Assembly: GCF_030457605.1 (NCBI RefSeq)
Contig: NZ_JAKDUR010000004.1
Location: forward strand, 46,703 to 110,702
Length of the DNA: 64,000 bases
Direction: 5' to 3'
From: Halomonas sp.
Lineage (GTDB): Bacteria > Pseudomonadota > Gammaproteobacteria > Pseudomonadales > Halomonadaceae
Shown here one piece after another: positions 10,691-20,302 of the stretch (the stretch's first letter is position 1; the number at the start of each line of letters is the position of its first letter). Both the position numbers and the translations under genes were made by a program. The notes under the pieces are model-generated. The model was not told the DNA's origin, ran no database searches, and saw only the letters and a list, made by a program, of their open reading frames with translations.

Positions 10691-11239
10691 ATGCCTCAAT
10701 CCCTCGCCCCCAGCGCCATGCTTGCGCACACGCGCCTTCTCGCCCTTGACGTTGACGGCGTACTCAGCGACGGACGGCTTTATTTCCAGGCCGACGGCGT
10801 TGAAATCAAGGCGTTTCATACCCAGGACGGGCACGGCCTCAAGCTATTGAAACGCATGGGTATTCACGTGGCTCTGATTACCGGCCGGGATTCGCCCATG
10901 GTCACCCGGCGCGCCAAAGCACTCGGTATTGCCCACGTTTACCAGGGCTGCGAAAACAAGCTTGGCACGCTCACCAGGCTTTGTCAGACACTGGATATTA
11001 CCCTCGAACAAGTCGCCTATTGCGGCGACGACCTGCCCGATCTGGCGGCCATTCAGCAGGCCGGCACCGGCATCAGCGTCCCCAACGCACCCGATTATAT
11101 GCGCCAGCACGCCGACTGGGTTACCCAGCGCCCCGGCGGCCACGGCGCAGTACGTGAAATCTGTGATGCGCTACTCGACGCCCAGGGCCACTGGGAAAGC
11201 ATCATGCAAACCTACCGCCACGAGCCACTGTCATCATGA
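10691..11239 (+). CDS. kdsC: Kdo 8-phosphate phosphatase
   Basis: HAD-family phosphatase releasing Kdo from Kdo-8-phosphate. From ATG 10691 it is 182 residues. The nucleophile and acid are Asp20 and Asp22 in [18 protein letters not shown] supplies the second motif and YCGDDLPDL the metal-binding motif. The frame is open upstream into kdsD, but the family starts close to this ATG. The stop overlaps the lptC start by 4 bases. Confidence 0.95.
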   Translation: MPQSLAPSAMLAHTRLLALDVDGVLSDGRLYFQADGVEIKAFHTQDGHGLKLLKRMGIHVALITGRDSPMVTRRAKALGIAHVYQGCENKLGTLTRLCQTLDITLEQVAYCGDDLPDLAAIQQAGTGISVPNAPDYMRQHADWVTQRPGGHGAVREICDALLDAQGHWESIMQTYRHEPLSS

Positions 11240-11838
11240 GTGGCGTGTTTTCCCGGCTTTACCGAATCCGCAAGCGGGTGTGGCTGCTACTGATGATTGT
11301 CATGTTGGGCGGGCTGCTGGCATGGCTTGACCTGCACGATAAACGCAGCGCGCCATCCAACCCGTCGGCACGTGCTGACGAGCCCGGGCATGTGATCGAA
11401 AACGCCGAGTTAGAGCTTTACGATGAAGCCGGCAACCTGACGCAACGGCTGACATCGCCGCACATTCTGCATACGCCCCAGCTGGCCATGACTCAGCTTG
11501 ACACCCCCCATGCCACGCTGATCGACAGCGAACAACGTGAATGGCAGGCCACCGCCAACAGCGGCACGCTCAACGGTCAGCAACAACGGCTCAAGCTTGA
11601 CGGTGATACCCGGCTGATTGCCCCGAACGAAGGCTGGCAGCTGGATACGCAAACGCTCTATTACGACAGCCAGAAAGCACACGCCTGGAGCGACACCCCG
11701 GCCCTGCTGCAGCAGCCTCCCCAGCGTATCCGCGCCCAGCGCCTGGATGTTTGGCTGGATACCAGCAAGGTACGTCTGACCGATCGTGTCCGCGGTTATC
11801 ATCCGCCCGCCACGGCATCATCCGAGGAAACCCCATGA
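11236..11838 (+). CDS. lptC: LPS export protein LptC
   Basis: Bitopic inner-membrane protein that receives LPS from LptB2FG and hands it to LptA. The 200 residues have one N-terminal membrane helix (about 14-31) and a periplasmic beta-jellyroll region with the HVIENAELELYDEAGNLTQR stretch typical of LptC. It overlaps kdsC by 4 bases at its start and lptA by 4 bases at its end (ATGA junctions at both ends), indicating coupled translation. Confidence 0.92.
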   Translation: MSGVFSRLYRIRKRVWLLLMIVMLGGLLAWLDLHDKRSAPSNPSARADEPGHVIENAELELYDEAGNLTQRLTSPHILHTPQLAMTQLDTPHATLIDSEQREWQATANSGTLNGQQQRLKLDGDTRLIAPNEGWQLDTQTLYYDSQKAHAWSDTPALLQQPPQRIRAQRLDVWLDTSKVRLTDRVRGYHPPATASSEETP

Positions 11839-12347
11839 ACCTACGAATGTCTTCTTTCATCACGGCTGCGACCCTTGGCATCAGCCTGCTCGGCGCCGGT
11901 CTTGCCACCGCACAGACAGCACCGGCCGAACCCGTACAGGTCGAGGCCGACCGCCTGGATCTGGATCAGCGCGCCGGTACCGCGGTTTACCGCGGCAACG
12001 TCGACGTGCGCCAGGGCGAAATGCATCTGCGCGGCGCCCGCGTAGAAATACAGCGCAACGACAGCGGCGAGCTTTCCCGCGCCACGGCCTTTGGTGAACG
12101 CGCCTATTTGCGCCACCGGCCTGACGGGCAAAAAGAGCCCATAGAAGGTGAAGCCCGCCAGATTATCTATCATGTCGCCGAACGCCGTGTGGAGCTTATC
12201 GATCAGGCCGAGCTGAACCAGGGGGGCGATCATTTCAGCGGCGGCCGGCTCGAATACTTTATTGACAAGGAAGTGGTGCAGGCACGTTCCGACGTGGAAG
12301 GCAGCGACAATCAGCGTATCCGCATGACCCTGCAGCCGGAACAATAA
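11835..12347 (+). CDS. lptA: Periplasmic LPS bridge protein LptA
   Basis: Forms the periplasmic filament carrying LPS to the outer membrane. From ATG 11835 it has 170 residues with a signal peptide (hydrophobic core about 9-23, likely cut after TAQT/A). The OstA-like domain shows VQVEADRLDLDQRAGTAVYR and NVDVRQGEMHLRGARVEI. The ATG overlaps the lptC stop; an upstream extension of the frame lies inside lptC and is not credible. Confidence 0.93.
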   Translation: MNLRMSSFITAATLGISLLGAGLATAQTAPAEPVQVEADRLDLDQRAGTAVYRGNVDVRQGEMHLRGARVEIQRNDSGELSRATAFGERAYLRHRPDGQKEPIEGEARQIIYHVAERRVELIDQAELNQGGDHFSGGRLEYFIDKEVVQARSDVEGSDNQRIRMTLQPEQ

Positions 12348-12363
12348 ACGTGGCCACCACATA

Positions 12364-12387
12364 CGCTCAGCGTCACGATGCTGAGCG
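12364..12387 (+). other. Stem-loop between lptA and lptB
   Basis: CGCTCAGC (12364-12371) and GCTGAGCG (12380-12387) make a perfect 8-bp stem with an 8-base loop in the 94-base gap. There is no T run after it, so it is not a standard terminator. It may tune expression or protect the mRNA. Confidence 0.5.
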
Positions 12388-12441
12388 CGAAAATCCATTA
12401 CCGATCACCTTCCATCAGCGACCATAAAAAGGGGCATTGCG

Positions 12442-13212
12442 GTGTCTTTTGACGATATTACTGCCGACAATCAGCCGGAAGCGCCGGTCAAAACCCTGCA
12501 CGCCCGTCATTTGGCCAAAAGCTACAAACGCCGCCGCGTGGTCAAGGATATCAATCTGGATATCTCCCAGGGCAGCATCGTCGGGCTGCTGGGCCCCAAC
12601 GGCGCGGGCAAAACCACCTCGTTTTACATGATCGTGGGCCTGGTCAAGGCCGATGCCGGGCACGTCAGTATCGATGACCACGACCTTTCCCGGGCACCCA
12701 TGCACGAACGCGCCAAGGCCGGTATCGGCTACCTGCCCCAGGAAGCATCGATTTTTCGCAAACTTTCGGTGGCCGACAACATCATGGCCATTCTGGAAAC
12801 CCGCCGGGACCTGGATCGCCACGCCCGGGAAGCACGCCTTGAAGCACTACTGAACGACTTTCACATCACCCACATCCGCGATAACGTCGGCATGAGCCTG
12901 TCCGGCGGTGAACGCCGGCGGGTGGAAATCGCCCGCTCTCTGGCCATCGAACCGGCCTTCATTCTTCTCGATGAGCCGTTTGCCGGCGTTGATCCCATTT
13001 CAGTGGGTGAAATCAAAACCATCATCCGCGCACTGAAAGCCCGCCACATCGGCGTGTTGATTACCGATCATAACGTGCGCGAAACGCTGGACATCTGCGA
13101 TACCGCCTACATCGTCGGCGACGGCCATATCATTGCCAACGGCTCTCCGCGCAGCATTCTGGACAATCAACAGGTGCGCGATGTTTACCTCGGCGCCGAG
13201 TTCCGCCTATAA
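12442..13212 (+). CDS. lptB: LPS export ABC ATPase LptB
   Basis: ATPase of the LptB2FG extractor, 256 residues. Walker A GPNGAGKT is at 51-58, the signature [17 protein letters not shown] near 153 and Walker [13 protein letters not shown] near 173. The start is GTG at 12442 with AAGGGG upstream. About 15 residues precede the usual LptB start, a mild N-terminal extension. It lies between lptA and rpoN, the standard order. Confidence 0.97.
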   Translation: MSFDDITADNQPEAPVKTLHARHLAKSYKRRRVVKDINLDISQGSIVGLLGPNGAGKTTSFYMIVGLVKADAGHVSIDDHDLSRAPMHERAKAGIGYLPQEASIFRKLSVADNIMAILETRRDLDRHAREARLEALLNDFHITHIRDNVGMSLSGGERRRVEIARSLAIEPAFILLDEPFAGVDPISVGEIKTIIRALKARHIGVLITDHNVRETLDICDTAYIVGDGHIIANGSPRSILDNQQVRDVYLGAEFRL

Positions 13213-13279
13213 GCGCCGGGCGAGCGGCCGTTTGCTTGCAGCCCTGACCCACGCGGCTTAGGGTAAGGCTTTTACTCCG

Positions 13280-14704
13280 ATGAGTGATTCTGCGATGGTC
13301 ATGAAAGCGTCTCTTCAGCTACGCGTTGGCACCCAGCTGACCATGACGCCGCAGCTCAAACAGGCGATTTCGCTTTTGCAGCTGTCAACGCTGGACTTGC
13401 GCCAGGAAATCCAGCAGGCGCTGGACGCCAATCCACTACTCGACCAGGAAGACGAATTCAGCGAGCAGGCCGCCATTGATGCGCCCGAAGACAGCTGGGC
13501 CGAAAGCATTCCCGACGAGCTTTCCGTGGACAGCGACTGGTCCGATACCTACCAGGACACACCCCGTGCCAACAGCAGCGAAGGGCCGGACTTTGATCGC
13601 CAGACCGCCGGCCAGAGCTTGCACGGCCATCTGCTCTGGCAGCTGGCGATGCTGGATCTTGAAGCCGACGACCATGTGATCGCCGAAACGCTGATCGACG
13701 CCGTGGATGCCAACGGCTACCTGACCCAGTCGCTTGACGAGATGTACAGCGGCTTGCACCACCAGGGGTTTGACCGGATTGACCCGGCCCGCATGGCGGC
13801 CGTACTGGCACGGCTTCAGCAGTTTGAGCCCACCGGCGCCTTTGCCCGGGATCTGGGCGAGTGCCTGACGCTGCAACTTGACGCGCTGCCGGAAACCACA
13901 CCGCTGCTGATGCCCGCACGCCGGCTGGTACGCCAGTTCCTCCCTGCCCTCGGACGCAACGACTCGCGCTTGCTCAAGCGCCGGCTGGGGCTTGACGACG
14001 CCGAACTTGACGCAGTGACCGGACTGATACGCAGCCTTGATCCGCGCCCCGGCAGCGCCTTTGACAGCGTCACCGACAGTGCCGTGATTCCCGACCTGCT
14101 AGCCCGGCGGAGCGAACATGGCTGGCACCTTGAGCTGAATCCCGACGCTGTGCCCCGGCTGCGCATTCAGCCCGACTACGCCAACCTGATCAAACGTGCC
14201 GATAACAGCCAGGACAACCGCTTTCTCAAGGAACACCTTCAGGAAGCGCGCTGGCTGATCAAAAGCCTTTCCAGTCGTAACGATACCCTGCTGCGCGTCG
14301 GCCGCGAAATCATCGCCCGCCAGCTGGATTTTCTCGACCACGGCGAACAGGCCATGCAGCCGCTGGTGCTTGCCGATATTGCCTCAGCCGTCGACATGCA
14401 CGAATCCACGATTTCCCGGGTCACTACGCAAAAATACCTGCATACCCCCCGGGGCGTATTCGAACTCAAGTATTTTTTTTCCAGCCAGCTGGGCGGCAGG
14501 GACGACAGCGCACATTCAAGCACTGCCATTCGCGCACGCATCAAAAAGCTCGTGGAACAGGAGCCCGTCGGCAAGCCGTTGTCCGACAGCCGTCTGGCCA
14601 TGCTGCTCGACGAAGCCGGCATCCACGTGGCCCGTCGCACGGTAGCCAAATATCGTGAAGCGCTGGGCATTCCTCCAACCAGCGAACGTCGCCGCCGACG
14701 CTAA
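13280..14704 (+). CDS. rpoN: RNA polymerase sigma-54 factor
   Basis: Sigma factor for enhancer-dependent promoters, 474 residues. Region I is visible at the N terminus (QLTMTPQLKQAISLLQLS), followed by an acidic region II, and the RpoN box ARRTVAKYR lies about 20 residues from the end. The family usually begins near MK.SLQLR, so a start at codon 8 (13301) is possible; 13280 is kept because AAGG lies upstream. lptB before it and hpf, ptsN, rapZ and ptsO after it form the well-known rpoN cluster. Confidence 0.97.
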   Translation: MSDSAMVMKASLQLRVGTQLTMTPQLKQAISLLQLSTLDLRQEIQQALDANPLLDQEDEFSEQAAIDAPEDSWAESIPDELSVDSDWSDTYQDTPRANSSEGPDFDRQTAGQSLHGHLLWQLAMLDLEADDHVIAETLIDAVDANGYLTQSLDEMYSGLHHQGFDRIDPARMAAVLARLQQFEPTGAFARDLGECLTLQLDALPETTPLLMPARRLVRQFLPALGRNDSRLLKRRLGLDDAELDAVTGLIRSLDPRPGSAFDSVTDSAVIPDLLARRSEHGWHLELNPDAVPRLRIQPDYANLIKRADNSQDNRFLKEHLQEARWLIKSLSSRNDTLLRVGREIIARQLDFLDHGEQAMQPLVLADIASAVDMHESTISRVTTQKYLHTPRGVFELKYFFSSQLGGRDDSAHSSTAIRARIKKLVEQEPVGKPLSDSRLAMLLDEAGIHVARRTVAKYREALGIPPTSERRRRR

Positions 14705-14727
14705 TCAACGAAACTCGCGCCAAGGGC

Positions 14728-14755
14728 TTTGTTTACGTCCAAAAAGGGTTACAAT
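14728..14755 (+). promoter_or_regulatory. Possible sigma-70 promoter before hpf
   Basis: TTTGTT (14728-14733) and TACAAT (14750-14755) are spaced by 16 bases and lie in the 84-base gap after rpoN. The -10 box is good and the -35 box is poor. It could give hpf extra expression in stationary phase. Confidence 0.35.
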
Positions 14756-14788
14756 CAAACCACATTCCGACGGATAAGGAGTATGTCC

Positions 14789-15097
14789 ATGCAAGTCAAC
14801 ATTACCGGTCATCACGTAGAACTGACTGACGCCTTGCGTGACTATGTAAATGAAAAGCTCGCCCGGGTCGAGCGTCATTACGACAACATTACCACCGTGC
14901 AGGTCACCTTATCTGTGGAAAAAGAGCGCCAACAGGCCGCCTGCACCATGCACGTTGCCGGTGCCGAACTGCACGCTGAAGCCACCAACAACGACATGTA
15001 CGCCGCCATCGACGCACTGGCCGACAAGATCGATCGCCAGCTGGTCAAACACAAGGAAAAAGCACAGGCCCGCGCCCAGGGCGCCGGCGTGCGTTAA
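14789..15097 (+). CDS. hpf: Ribosome hibernation promoting factor, short form
   Basis: Binds the 30S subunit and promotes inactive 100S ribosome dimers in resting cells. I choose ATG 14789 (MQVNITG), 102 residues, because AAGGA at 14776-14780 is 8 bases away; the ATG at 14783 is only 2 bases from it. The protein has the HPF/YfiA core (ELTDALRDYVNEKLARVERHY) and a basic end, and lacks the C-terminal dimerisation domain of long HPF. Only 5 bases separate it from ptsN. Confidence 0.93.
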   Translation: MQVNITGHHVELTDALRDYVNEKLARVERHYDNITTVQVTLSVEKERQQAACTMHVAGAELHAEATNNDMYAAIDALADKIDRQLVKHKEKAQARAQGAGVR

Positions 15098-15102
15098 ACC
15101 TG

Positions 15103-15573
15103 ATGACGCTGGAAACCATCCTCCCCCCGGAGCGCGTGCTGTATGACGTCCCCGGGGGCAGTAAAAAAAGGGTGCTGGAATTTTTCAGCACCTTTATTGC
15201 GCAGAACATTCCCAGCCTGGATAGTCAGGAAGTTTTCGGCCGCCTGATCGGCCGCGAGAAGCTCGGTAGTACGGGTATAGGCAACGGCGTGGCGATTCCG
15301 CATGCACGAAGTCCCCACTGCAATGCTCCCATCGCCGGCTTTCTCAAGCTTTCCGAGGCGGTCGACTTCGATGCCATTGACGGCGATCCGGTGGACCTGG
15401 TGTTCGTATTGCTGGTTCCCGAACAGGCCGATGACACACATCTGGCGCTACTGGGTCAGGTCGCGCTGATCATGAACGACAGCAAGACGCGCATGCGGCT
15501 ACGCCGCGCCCAAAGCCAGCGCGAACTGCTCGACCTGATCATCGAAAGCATCCGCGAACAACCCGAAAAATAG
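15103..15573 (+). CDS. ptsN: Nitrogen-regulatory PTS protein EIIA-Ntr
   Basis: Phosphoacceptor of the regulatory PTS, controlling potassium transport and nitrogen/carbon balance through protein contacts. The 156 residues form an EIIA fructose-type domain; the phosphorylated residue is His67 in GVAIPHARS. It takes its phosphate from PtsO, encoded two genes downstream. It lies 5 bases after hpf and 34 before rapZ. Confidence 0.96.
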   Translation: MTLETILPPERVLYDVPGGSKKRVLEFFSTFIAQNIPSLDSQEVFGRLIGREKLGSTGIGNGVAIPHARSPHCNAPIAGFLKLSEAVDFDAIDGDPVDLVFVLLVPEQADDTHLALLGQVALIMNDSKTRMRLRRAQSQRELLDLIIESIREQPEK

Positions 15574-15607
15574 CGCCCCCTATCCGCTCGATCCCACGAG
15601 AGACGCT

Positions 15608-16528
15608 ATGCAACTGGTCATTATCAGCGGTCGTTCCGGCTCGGGCAAATCCATTGTCCTGCAGGCGCTGGAAGACCTTGGCTACTATGCCATCGACAAC
15701 CTGCCGGCAATGCTTCTGGGCTCGCTGGTGGATAAACTGCGCAACCAGACCGGCCGCACTCATCTGGCGGTCAGCATTGATGCGCGCAACCTGCCCGGCG
15801 CGCTGGAACGCCTGCCGGGGCTGCTTGACGAGCTCAAGGCGCGTCATATCAATTTCCACGTGGTGTACCTGACCACCGATGCCCGCATTCTTCTGGAACG
15901 CTACTCCGCTACGCGGCGCCGCCATCCGCTCACCCGGGACAGCGACATGACGCTTGAGGAAGCCATCGCCAAGGAAGAAGAAACCCTCAACGATGTGCGC
16001 AACCTCGCTGATCTGACCATCGACACCTCCAGGCTTTCCGTTCACGACCTGCGCCGGCGCATTGCCGATCAGGTCGCTCACCGCCACCGCGATCAGCTCA
16101 CCCTCACCGTTGAATCCTTCGGCTACAAACGTGGCGTGCCGCTGGATGCGGATTTAGTATTCGATGCGCGCTGCCTGCCCAACCCCTACTGGGATCCCGC
16201 TCTTCGCAGCCTGAACGGGCGCGATGCCGAAATCCGGACGTTTTTACGCGGCTATCCCATCGTTGAGGCCATGTGCCGGGATATTCACGACTGGCTGGGG
16301 CGCTGGCTACCGGCCTACCAGAACAGCCAGCGCAGCTATATTACCGTCGCCATCGGCTGTACCGGCGGTCAACACCGCTCGGTATATCTGGCCGAGCAGC
16401 TCGGTCAGCTGATACTGGATACCATTGATGAAGTCCACGTGCGCCATCGCGAACTGTCGGTGCAATACACACGTTCGGCCAACGCCACCCGCACCGAACC
16501 TTTGCATGCCGACGACGACCGGGGTTAA
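15608..16528 (+). CDS. rapZ: RNase adapter protein RapZ
   Basis: In enterobacteria RapZ binds the GlmZ/GlmY small RNAs and guides RNase E, tuning glucosamine-6-phosphate synthesis; in other groups the RNA partner is unknown. The 306 residues show Walker A GRSGSGKS at 8-15, YYAIDNLP near 27, and the conserved C-terminal GCTGGQHRSVYLAEQL. The gene is embedded in rpoN-hpf-ptsN-rapZ-ptsO, the usual order. Confidence 0.96.
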   Translation: MQLVIISGRSGSGKSIVLQALEDLGYYAIDNLPAMLLGSLVDKLRNQTGRTHLAVSIDARNLPGALERLPGLLDELKARHINFHVVYLTTDARILLERYSATRRRHPLTRDSDMTLEEAIAKEEETLNDVRNLADLTIDTSRLSVHDLRRRIADQVAHRHRDQLTLTVESFGYKRGVPLDADLVFDARCLPNPYWDPALRSLNGRDAEIRTFLRGYPIVEAMCRDIHDWLGRWLPAYQNSQRSYITVAIGCTGGQHRSVYLAEQLGQLILDTIDEVHVRHRELSVQYTRSANATRTEPLHADDDRG

Positions 16529-16599
16529 CCGGCAACCCCGCCCTTATCAGACATTGACTACCAACGCCTCATTACACCGTTTCAGCAGAAGGAATCCGC

Positions 16600-16869
16600 G
16601 TGCCGCGTAAAACTTTGACACTGATCAATCAGCGCGGTCTGCACGCCCGCGCCGCCACCCGGCTGGTGACCTGCTGCCAGCCGTTTGAATCCCGCATTCA
16701 CGTTTACAAGGGCGAGCAAAAAGCCGACGCCCGCAACATCATGGCGTTGTTGATACTCGCTGCCCCCTGCGGCACCGAACTCACTGTGCACGCCGAAGGC
16801 GAAGATGCCGAGCCAGCGCTTGACGCCGTCGAAGCGCTGTTTGCCGCGCGCTTCGACGAAGACTATTAA
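16600..16869 (+). CDS. ptsO: HPr-like phosphocarrier NPr (PtsO)
   Basis: Carries phosphate from PtsP (EI-Ntr) to PtsN. The 89 residues start with GTG at 16600, preceded by AAGGA at 7 bases. The phosphorylation site is His15 in GLHARAAT; the Pro18 of sugar HPr is Ala, which I recall also for Pseudomonas PtsO. The position matching regulatory Ser46 of HPr is Asn46 (ARNIMALL), so kinase-type control at this site is impossible. It is the last gene of the operon and converges with pmbA. Confidence 0.93.
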   Translation: MPRKTLTLINQRGLHARAATRLVTCCQPFESRIHVYKGEQKADARNIMALLILAAPCGTELTVHAEGEDAEPALDAVEALFAARFDEDY

Positions 16870-16900
16870 TTGGCTTCTATAGCTGGCGGGTAGCGTATAT

Positions 16901-18241
16901 CTAATTACCAGCCACGGTCATGTCGTTGATCAACCAGCTGCCGGTATGGATGCTGCCTCGCGTATCCACATCGTTGCCAATGCCTGCCAGATTGGCAAAC
17001 ATCTGCTCCAGATTGCCGGCAATGGTGAACTCTTCAATCGGGTACTGTACCTTGCCGTCTTCTACCCAGAAGCCCGTGGCACCGCGCGAATAATCACCGG
17101 TGACGCCGTTGACGCCCTGTCCCATCAGCTCGGTGACCCATACGCCGCAGCCCATCTGTTCCAACAGAGCCTCCGGCGTTTGCAACGGCGCGTTGATGCG
17201 CAGGTTGCGTGCGCCGCCCGCGTTACCCGTGGTCTCCATCTTCAGCCGGCGGGCGCTGTAGGTCGAAAGCATATAGCTTGCCACCTTGCCCTCGGCAATA
17301 AAGCGATTGTTGCGCGTTTGCACGCCGTCGGCATCAAACGGCGAGCTGGCCGTGGCCCCAGGCTCCATGGGGCGCTCTTCCAGGCTGAACCACTCGGGAA
17401 AAAGCGGCGTGCCCAACCGGTCGCAAAGAAACGAGGCCTGACGGTACAGCGCACCGCCGGCAAGAGCGCCCATCAAATGCCCCACCAGCCCGCTGGCAAG
17501 CGAGGGATCAAACAGCACGGGAAAGCTGCCGGTCGCCGGGCGTTTGGCTCCCAGCCGGCGTAACGTGCGCTGCGCGGCTTCGCGTCCGACATCGGCCGGC
17601 GCGCTCAGTGCCCCGGGGTCGCGCGCCGTCGTGTAAGCAAAATCGCGCTGCATGCCGTTTTCGTCTTCGGCAATCAGCATGCACGACAGCGAATGGCGGC
17701 TGCCCCGCTGGGTGCCTACAAAGCCATGGCTGTTGGCGTAAACCCGCACGCCTTCACCGGTAGAGAGTGACGCACCTTCCGACTGGGTAATACCTTCAAC
17801 ATCGCGGCCGGCACGCTCGCACTCCAATGCCAGCGACACCGCCTCTTCGGTCGAGAGCGCCCAGGGGTAATGCACTTCAAGGTCAGGAAGATCAGTGGCC
17901 ATCAGCTCGGCATCAGCCAGCCCCGACGCCGGGTCTTCGCTGGTGTAGCGGGCAATGGCCAGCGCTTTTTCGACCGTGGCACGAATGGAATCCTCGCCTG
18001 CATCGGTGGACGAAGCACTGCCCTTGCGCTGCCCCACGTACACCGTAATGGCGATCCCCTGATCCCGGGAAAGCTCCACGGTTTCGACTTCGCCAAGGCG
18101 TACACTTACCTCAACGCCCTGATCAACGCTTGCGCCGACTTCTGCCGCGTCAGCTCCCAGCTTTTCGGCCAGAGCAAGCGCCTGCTCCACCCGAGATGCC
18201 AACAGTGTCTGTTGTGCCCGGGCATCAAATGCTTGTGCCAT
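16901..18241 (-). CDS. pmbA: TldE/PmbA metalloprotease subunit
   Basis: Non-catalytic half of the TldD-TldE heterodimer, a metalloprotease that trims unfolded peptides and in enterobacteria matures microcin B17 and degrades CcdA. The 446 residues match the family length, with ITVYVGQRKGSASSTD and the C-terminal QGVNGVTGDYSRGATGFWVE. Its partner tldD is nearby at 18863-20302, with darP between them on the other strand, as in Pseudomonas. Confidence 0.96.
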   Translation of the reverse strand: MAQAFDARAQQTLLASRVEQALALAEKLGADAAEVGASVDQGVEVSVRLGEVETVELSRDQGIAITVYVGQRKGSASSTDAGEDSIRATVEKALAIARYTSEDPASGLADAELMATDLPDLEVHYPWALSTEEAVSLALECERAGRDVEGITQSEGASLSTGEGVRVYANSHGFVGTQRGSRHSLSCMLIAEDENGMQRDFAYTTARDPGALSAPADVGREAAQRTLRRLGAKRPATGSFPVLFDPSLASGLVGHLMGALAGGALYRQASFLCDRLGTPLFPEWFSLEERPMEPGATASSPFDADGVQTRNNRFIAEGKVASYMLSTYSARRLKMETTGNAGGARNLRINAPLQTPEALLEQMGCGVWVTELMGQGVNGVTGDYSRGATGFWVEDGKVQYPIEEFTIAGNLEQMFANLAGIGNDVDTRGSIHTGSWLINDMTVAGN

Positions 18242-18294
18242 AATGGCCTCCTGTTGAACCGTCTTGATTACCTTGAACCTTAACGAGTGAATTC

Positions 18295-18819
18295 ATGCCC
18301 AAAAAAAATCCGGCTCCGGCGACCGAGACGCCTGAAGAACACGAACGCCCCAGCAAGTCCCAGCTCAAGCGCGAAATGCACGCGCTACAAGAGCTGGGCG
18401 AAACCCTGATCGCCATGAAACCCGGTGAACGCGCGCGCTTTGCGCTCTCCGATGATCTGGAGCGCGCCATTGACGAAACCGCGCGCATCACCTCGCGCGA
18501 GGCCCGTCGTCGGCATATGCAATATGTCGGCAAGCTTATGCGCAAGGAAGACCTGACCGCTATTCAGGCCGAGTTCGACGCCATCGAACACGAGCGTTTT
18601 CAGCGCGATCATGCCTTTCACCGGCTGGAAAAATGGCGTGACCGCCTGGTTGACGAAGGCGATGCTGCGGTCGACCACTACATGCAGGATCATCCCGACG
18701 CTGACCGCCAGACGCTGCGCCAGCTGGTGCGTAATGCGCGGCGCGAACGCGACCAGCAAAAACCGCCGGCCAGTGCACGCAAGCTATTCAAATACCTGCG
18801 CGAAAGCCAAAGTATCTAG
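18295..18819 (+). CDS. darP: Ribosome-associated protein DarP (YjgA, DUF615)
   Basis: A 174-residue highly charged, helical protein. E. coli YjgA/DarP binds late 50S precursors and helps assembly of the peptidyl transferase centre. Family marks are SKSQLKREMHALQELGE near residue 20 and the C-terminal QTLRQLVRNARRE...KPPASARKLFKYLRE. It lies between pmbA and tldD, divergent from pmbA by 53 bases and convergent with tldD. Confidence 0.93.
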   Translation: MPKKNPAPATETPEEHERPSKSQLKREMHALQELGETLIAMKPGERARFALSDDLERAIDETARITSREARRRHMQYVGKLMRKEDLTAIQAEFDAIEHERFQRDHAFHRLEKWRDRLVDEGDAAVDHYMQDHPDADRQTLRQLVRNARRERDQQKPPASARKLFKYLRESQSI

Positions 18820-18862
18820 GCTAACGCGCCGGCCGGAAATCCAGCGCTCAAGGGCACAGGAC

Positions 18863-20302
18863 TCATGATTGCGTACCGCCCACGGTCAGCTCATCAAGCT
18901 TCAGGGTGGGCTGGCCTACGCCCACCGGCACGCCCTGGCCTTCCTTGCCGCATACGCCAATGCCGGTGTCCAGCGCCATGTCATGGCCGATCATGGAGAC
19001 CTGCCCCATGGCTTCGGGGCCGTTGCCAATCAGGGTAGCGCCCTTCACCGGCGCGGTAATCACGCCGTCTTCGATGAGGTAAGCTTCGCTTGCCGAAAAC
19101 ACGAATTTTCCCGAGGTGATATCTACCTGGCCGCCGCCGAAGCTCACCGCGTAAAGGCCACGCTTGACGCTTTTGATGATATCCGACGGCTCATCCTGAC
19201 CGGCCATCATCAGCGTATTGGTCATGCGCGGCATCGGCATGTGAGCGTAGGATTCGCGGCGTGCGTTGCCGGTAGGCGCCATACCCATCAGCCGGGCATT
19301 GAGCTTGTCCTGCATATAGCCGGTCAGAATGCCGTCCTCAATCAGAGGAGTGCGCTGCCCCGGCGTGCCCTCGTCATCCACACTGAGCGAACCGCGGCAG
19401 TCAGCCAGGGTGGCATCGTCAACTACGGTGACGCCCTTGGCCGCCACGCGCTGGCCCATCTTGCCGGCAAACGCCGAGCTGCCCTTGCGGTTGAAATCGC
19501 CTTCCAGCCCATGGCCCACGGCCTCGTGTAAAAGGATGCCTGGCCAGCCCGCGCCCAGCACCACGGGCATCTGCCCTGCCGGCGCGTCTACCGCCTCAAG
19601 GTTGACCAGCGCCTGGCGCACCGCTTCTTTAGCGTAGCGCTCGGCAACACCCGCATCGCGCAGCTTGGCCATGGAATAACGCCCGCCACCGCCGGCACTG
19701 CCACGCTCGCGGCGACCGTTATGCGCGGCAATCACGCTGACGTTAAAGCGCACCAGCGGGCGAATATCCGCCGCCAATGTGCCATCACTGGCACGAACAA
19801 GCACCACTTCATAAGTGCCCGAAAGCGACGCACTGACCTGGCTGACGCGGGTATCCGCCGCGCGCGCCACGCGATCGGCCAGCTTGAGCATGGCCACTTT
19901 GTCGTCCGCGCTCAGCCCCGCCAGCGGGTCAATGTCCGGGTAGCAAAGCGCGGCGCTGACCGGCCTGACGGCCTGGCCGGCCAAACGCGTGCCGCTACGC
20001 ACAATACCCGAGGCGGTCTTGCCGGTGTCTACCAGCGCGTCAGCCGTAATCTGGTTGGAGTAGGCAAAGCCGGTTTTTTCACCGGCCAGCGAACGTACGC
20101 CAACGCCGCCGTCAATGTTATAGCTGGCCTCTTTGACTTCGCCGTCTTCCAGCACCCAGCCTTCCTGCCAGGTGCGTTGAAAATACAGATCGGCATAGTC
20201 GATACCCGCGCCCATGGCATGGGAAAGCCCGGTATCCAGGCTGTCCAGATCAAGCCCGCCGGGGGTAAGTAACATCGAAGCTGCCTGGTCAAGCTGCGTC
20301 AT
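18863..20302 (-). CDS. tldD: TldD metalloprotease subunit
   Basis: Catalytic half of the TldD-TldE protease. In 479 residues the zinc motif HEAVGH appears in [14 protein letters not shown] near residue 259. The downstream [20 protein letters not shown] is also typical. The start ATG overlaps the yhdP stop by 4 bases. In Pseudomonas a nitrilase-family gene stands between tldD and yhdP (from memory); here it is missing. Confidence 0.97.
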   Translation of the reverse strand: MTQLDQAASMLLTPGGLDLDSLDTGLSHAMGAGIDYADLYFQRTWQEGWVLEDGEVKEASYNIDGGVGVRSLAGEKTGFAYSNQITADALVDTGKTASGIVRSGTRLAGQAVRPVSAALCYPDIDPLAGLSADDKVAMLKLADRVARAADTRVSQVSASLSGTYEVVLVRASDGTLAADIRPLVRFNVSVIAAHNGRRERGSAGGGGRYSMAKLRDAGVAERYAKEAVRQALVNLEAVDAPAGQMPVVLGAGWPGILLHEAVGHGLEGDFNRKGSSAFAGKMGQRVAAKGVTVVDDATLADCRGSLSVDDEGTPGQRTPLIEDGILTGYMQDKLNARLMGMAPTGNARRESYAHMPMPRMTNTLMMAGQDEPSDIIKSVKRGLYAVSFGGGQVDITSGKFVFSASEAYLIEDGVITAPVKGATLIGNGPEAMGQVSMIGHDMALDTGIGVCGKEGQGVPVGVGQPTLKLDELTVGGTQS

